Source of the DNA: Scolanthus callimorphus
Taxonomy: Eukaryota > Cnidaria > Anthozoa > Actiniaria > Edwardsiidae
Assembly: GCA_033964015.1 (NCBI GenBank)
Contig: CM066913.1
Coordinates: 33,617,577-33,681,576, forward strand
DNA: 64,000 nucleotides
Direction: 5' to 3'
Shown piece after piece: positions 61,425 to 64,000 of the stretch (its first letter is position 1; the number at the start of each line of letters is the position of its first letter). A program made the position numbers and the translations under genes. The notes under the pieces were generated by a model, which was given only the letters and a program-made list of their open reading frames with translations, was not told the DNA's origin and ran no database searches.

Positions 61425-64000
61425 AACCAGCGGGAAATGGTCAGTCTGTAAACAAGATTACAGGACAACAAGGAAGGAGATTCAACAAGCGCGAAACGAA
61501 GAATTCGGGCAAAACAGACACCAAGGAAACATGTCTCAGCTGTGGTAAGACAGGGCACCAACGAGCAAACATGTAAGTACAAATCCTATACTTGTCGTTC
61601 CTGCAACAAGAAGGGTCACCTAGCCCAAGCATGTTTAAGTCAAGGAACCAAACAAATTACTGTTGATGAACAGTCTGAAAGTGATGATGACTATCAAACT
61701 GATTCTGATTCATCAGCACTTCCCTGTATAAGATTGGAAAACATGGCCTTGAAGTGTCTGTTAAAGTGGAAGGCATTGACTTTAAAATGGAGCGACACCG
61801 GAGCCGGTCTCTCAATAATTTCAGAAGAGACTACAACAAACATTTCAGAGAAATTCCCTCAGCCATGTTCTAGTAAACTCCACACTTATACAGGTGAAAC
61901 AATCAAGGTTCAGGGGCAAATAAGGTTGATGTTGTATATGAGGTCAAAATGCAAGTCTTCCTAGTCGTAGTACATGGGACTGGACCTCTCTGCTTGGCAG
62001 AGATTGGCTCTCGTTATCAAGTTAGATGGGTGGGTGTTCTAAACCTCAAGGAGAGAAGTCCAGAACTTTCTCACAAGGAGAAACTTCAGGAAAATTCTGC
62101 TGCCATGCAGAGCTTTCCAGTCAGAGTTGGGCACAATCAAGGCCATTACTGCAAAACTTGACATGAAACAGGGCTACACCTAAATTCTACAAGGCCCGCC
62201 CAGTGCCCTATCACTACTGGAAGCCGTTAATGAGGAATATGATCGCCTTGAGCGGCAAGGCATCGTAGAGGAAGGTGAGTATAGTGAATGGGCCACGCCA
62301 TGGTTACACATACCAAAATCGGATGGTACAACACGCTCATGCGGAGATTATGCAACCACGGTTAACCCAACTGCACGTTCTCATTACCCTATCCCCCCTA
62401 CCAGAGGAAGTCTTTCATAAGCTAAGGGGAGGGAAGCTATTTACCAAGTTGGATTTAAAAAATGCATATCAACAACTCTTGATTGACGAGGAGAGTCTCC
62501 CTTACGTCACAATTAACACCCACAGGGGCTGTACCGTTACAAACGGCCTCCCATTTGGAATCGCCTCCAGCCCCGCCCTGTTCCAGAAAACAATCGACAC
62601 TATTCTCCAAGGTCTTGACCATGTTGCCAGCATCCAGGATGATATTCTGGTAACAGGGTAAATGACACTCATCCCTTCAAAATCTTGAAAAGGTACTCCA
62701 GCGGCTCAAGGAGTATGGTTTGCGGCTCAAACTTGAGAAATGCAAGTTTATGGAGAAGTCAGTTGTTTATATGGGATGCACCATCTCGCAGGAGGGGAAT
62801 CACGCCCACTGCAGAGAAGGTTGAAGCACTTAGACAGGCACCCAGGCCTGAGAACATCTCCCAGCTGAGATCCTTCCTGGGAATGGTTAAACTATCATAG
62901 TAAATGGATCCCCAACCTCAGTACCCTCCTACACCCCTTAAACAAGTTGTTAAAAAAGGGACAAACATTCCACTGGTCTAAGGAATGTGAAACATGCATT
63001 TCAGCAAGCTAAGAACTCCTGACCTCCGATAAGGTGCTAGTCCACTACAATCCTGACTTAACTCTAGTTCTCGAATGTGACGCCAGCCCATATGGCATTG
63101 GGGCCGTTATCTCTCATAGATTTCATGATGGCACAGAGAGGCCAATAGCATATGCATCAAGATCCTTGAGTCAGGCGGAGCGCAATTACAGTCAGATTGA
63201 GAAGGAAGGCCTAGCTATAATCTTCGGAGTGACAAAGTTTTACATGTATGTCTATGCAAGGAAATTCATTTGTGTACTGACCACAAACCTCTTCTCAAGA
63301 TTTTTGCTCCAGATTCAGCTACACCAGTGCTTGCCGCTGCCAGACTACAACGTTGGTCATACTTCTGTCATCATATCAGTACGAGATAGAGTATCGCTCC
63401 TCCTCTGATATCGCCAATGCAGATGCCCTCTCAAGACTACCCCTCGGGTACCGTAAGGATGCAAGCGTCGAAGAGGGCATATACAGAGTAGCAAGCAAGC
63501 TATCCAGAGGCACCCAGTGTCCGCTCAGCGCATAGCAACCGAGACAGCCCACGATAAGACACTGTCTAAAGCTCTGCAGCTTACCCAGGAGGGGTGGAGC
63601 ATCGCCACACTGCCAGGATCCAGACCTGAAGCCTTACTTCCACCGCAGGTATGAGCTTTCGGTTGAGCAGGGATGTCTTATGTGGGGACTCCGTGTCGTC
63701 ATACCACCTGCTGAGACAACAAGTGTTAGACGAGCTACATTGGGCACACCGGGAGTGTCTAGAATGAAGGCCATGGCTCGCGGTCCATTTTTGGTGGCCA
63801 AACCTTGATGAAGCCATCTCCAACCTGGCACGTTTGTGTTCAGATTGCAGTCGGGTCCGGGCTAACCCGCCCAAGGCTCCATTGCAACCCTGGATCTGGC
63901 CCTCGAGGCCATGGCAGAGAGTGCATGTGGACTTTGCATACGTTACAACTCTCGACATTACCTTATCATGGTTGATGCCTATTCCAAGTGGCCAGAAGTG
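61425..64000 (+). pseudogene. Gypsy-type LTR retrotransposon, gag end to integrase start, many frameshifts
   Basis: Order of domains: two CCHC zinc knuckles (CLSCGKTGHQRAN, broken by a shift, then CRSCNKKGHLAQAC at about 61597-61638); aspartic protease (SDTGAGLSIISEE, about 61793); reverse transcriptase (EWATPWLHIPKSDGTTRSCG, LFTKLDLKNAYQQLLID, LPFGIASSPALFQKTID, IQDDILVTG); RNase H (LVLECDASPYGIGAVISHRF, IAYASRSLSQAERNYSQIEK); integrase start (QRVHVDFA, then HYLIMVDAYSKWPEV at the window end). At least six frame changes, so it is not functional as read. No LTR is inside the window; the left end is lost in the N gap. Confidence 0.88.

Overview
This is a metazoan genomic window, most likely from an anthozoan cnidarian (coral or sea-anemone type). 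The reasons are exon/intron structure with GT-AG splice sites, a modular receptor tyrosine phosphatase, a PAN plus contactin-associated-protein-like (CNTNAP-like) gene, and a dense mix of Polinton, Penelope-like, CR1/L2-like LINE and Gypsy relics plus many small inverted-repeat elements. The species cannot be named from the sequence alone. There is a 100-base N gap at 61325-61424.

Layout. 1-867 holds no recognisable gene, only a 100-bp palindrome. 868-7074 is a decayed Polinton/adintovirus-like element: adenain-like protease (broken), phospholipase A2-like protein (intact), integrase with chromodomain (broken), a small zinc-finger ORF, and protein-primed DNA polymerase B (broken). Two tandem arrays and a decayed reverse transcriptase on the minus strand follow (7088-8436).

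9020-49126 is one plus-strand gene, a receptor-type protein tyrosine phosphatase (RPTP). I rebuilt about 30 exons from splice sites and phases. In order they encode a discoidin (F5/8 C) domain, an Ig domain, seven fibronectin III (FN3) domains, a transmembrane helix, an active PTP domain D1 (WPD and [10 protein letters not shown] present) and a degenerate D2. Phase-1 introns separate most extracellular modules. The signal-peptide exon(s) upstream and the last D2 exon(s) downstream were not found. The introns carry nested transposons, a satellite rich in CRE sites, a 2.5-kb element in a TTAA site, a complete Penelope-like element, and minisatellites that touch or contain exon and splice-site sequence.

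50307-52801 is a three-exon minus-strand gene for a secreted or surface protein (signal peptide, PAN/apple domain, fibrinogen-like CNTNAP-type C-terminus). It is convergent with the RPTP gene, and a decayed duplicate of its last exon lies just downstream. 53190-55730 is intergenic with LINE scraps and a small inverted-repeat element. 55731-59735 is a nearly intact CR1/L2-like LINE with one frameshift, preceded by two tandem 5' repeat units. 59868-60092 is a poly-G-bearing inverted-repeat element. From the N gap to the window end is a frameshifted Gypsy-type LTR retrotransposon (gag zinc knuckles, protease, RT, RNase H, start of integrase).

The two host genes are both cell-surface genes. I see no evidence that they act together beyond being neighbours. 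The most unusual features are the ways repeats have captured coding or splicing signals: a 51-bp array of 24 units is open in the same frame as, and abuts, a D2 exon, and a 151-bp array copies half of an FN3 exon together with its splice donor.
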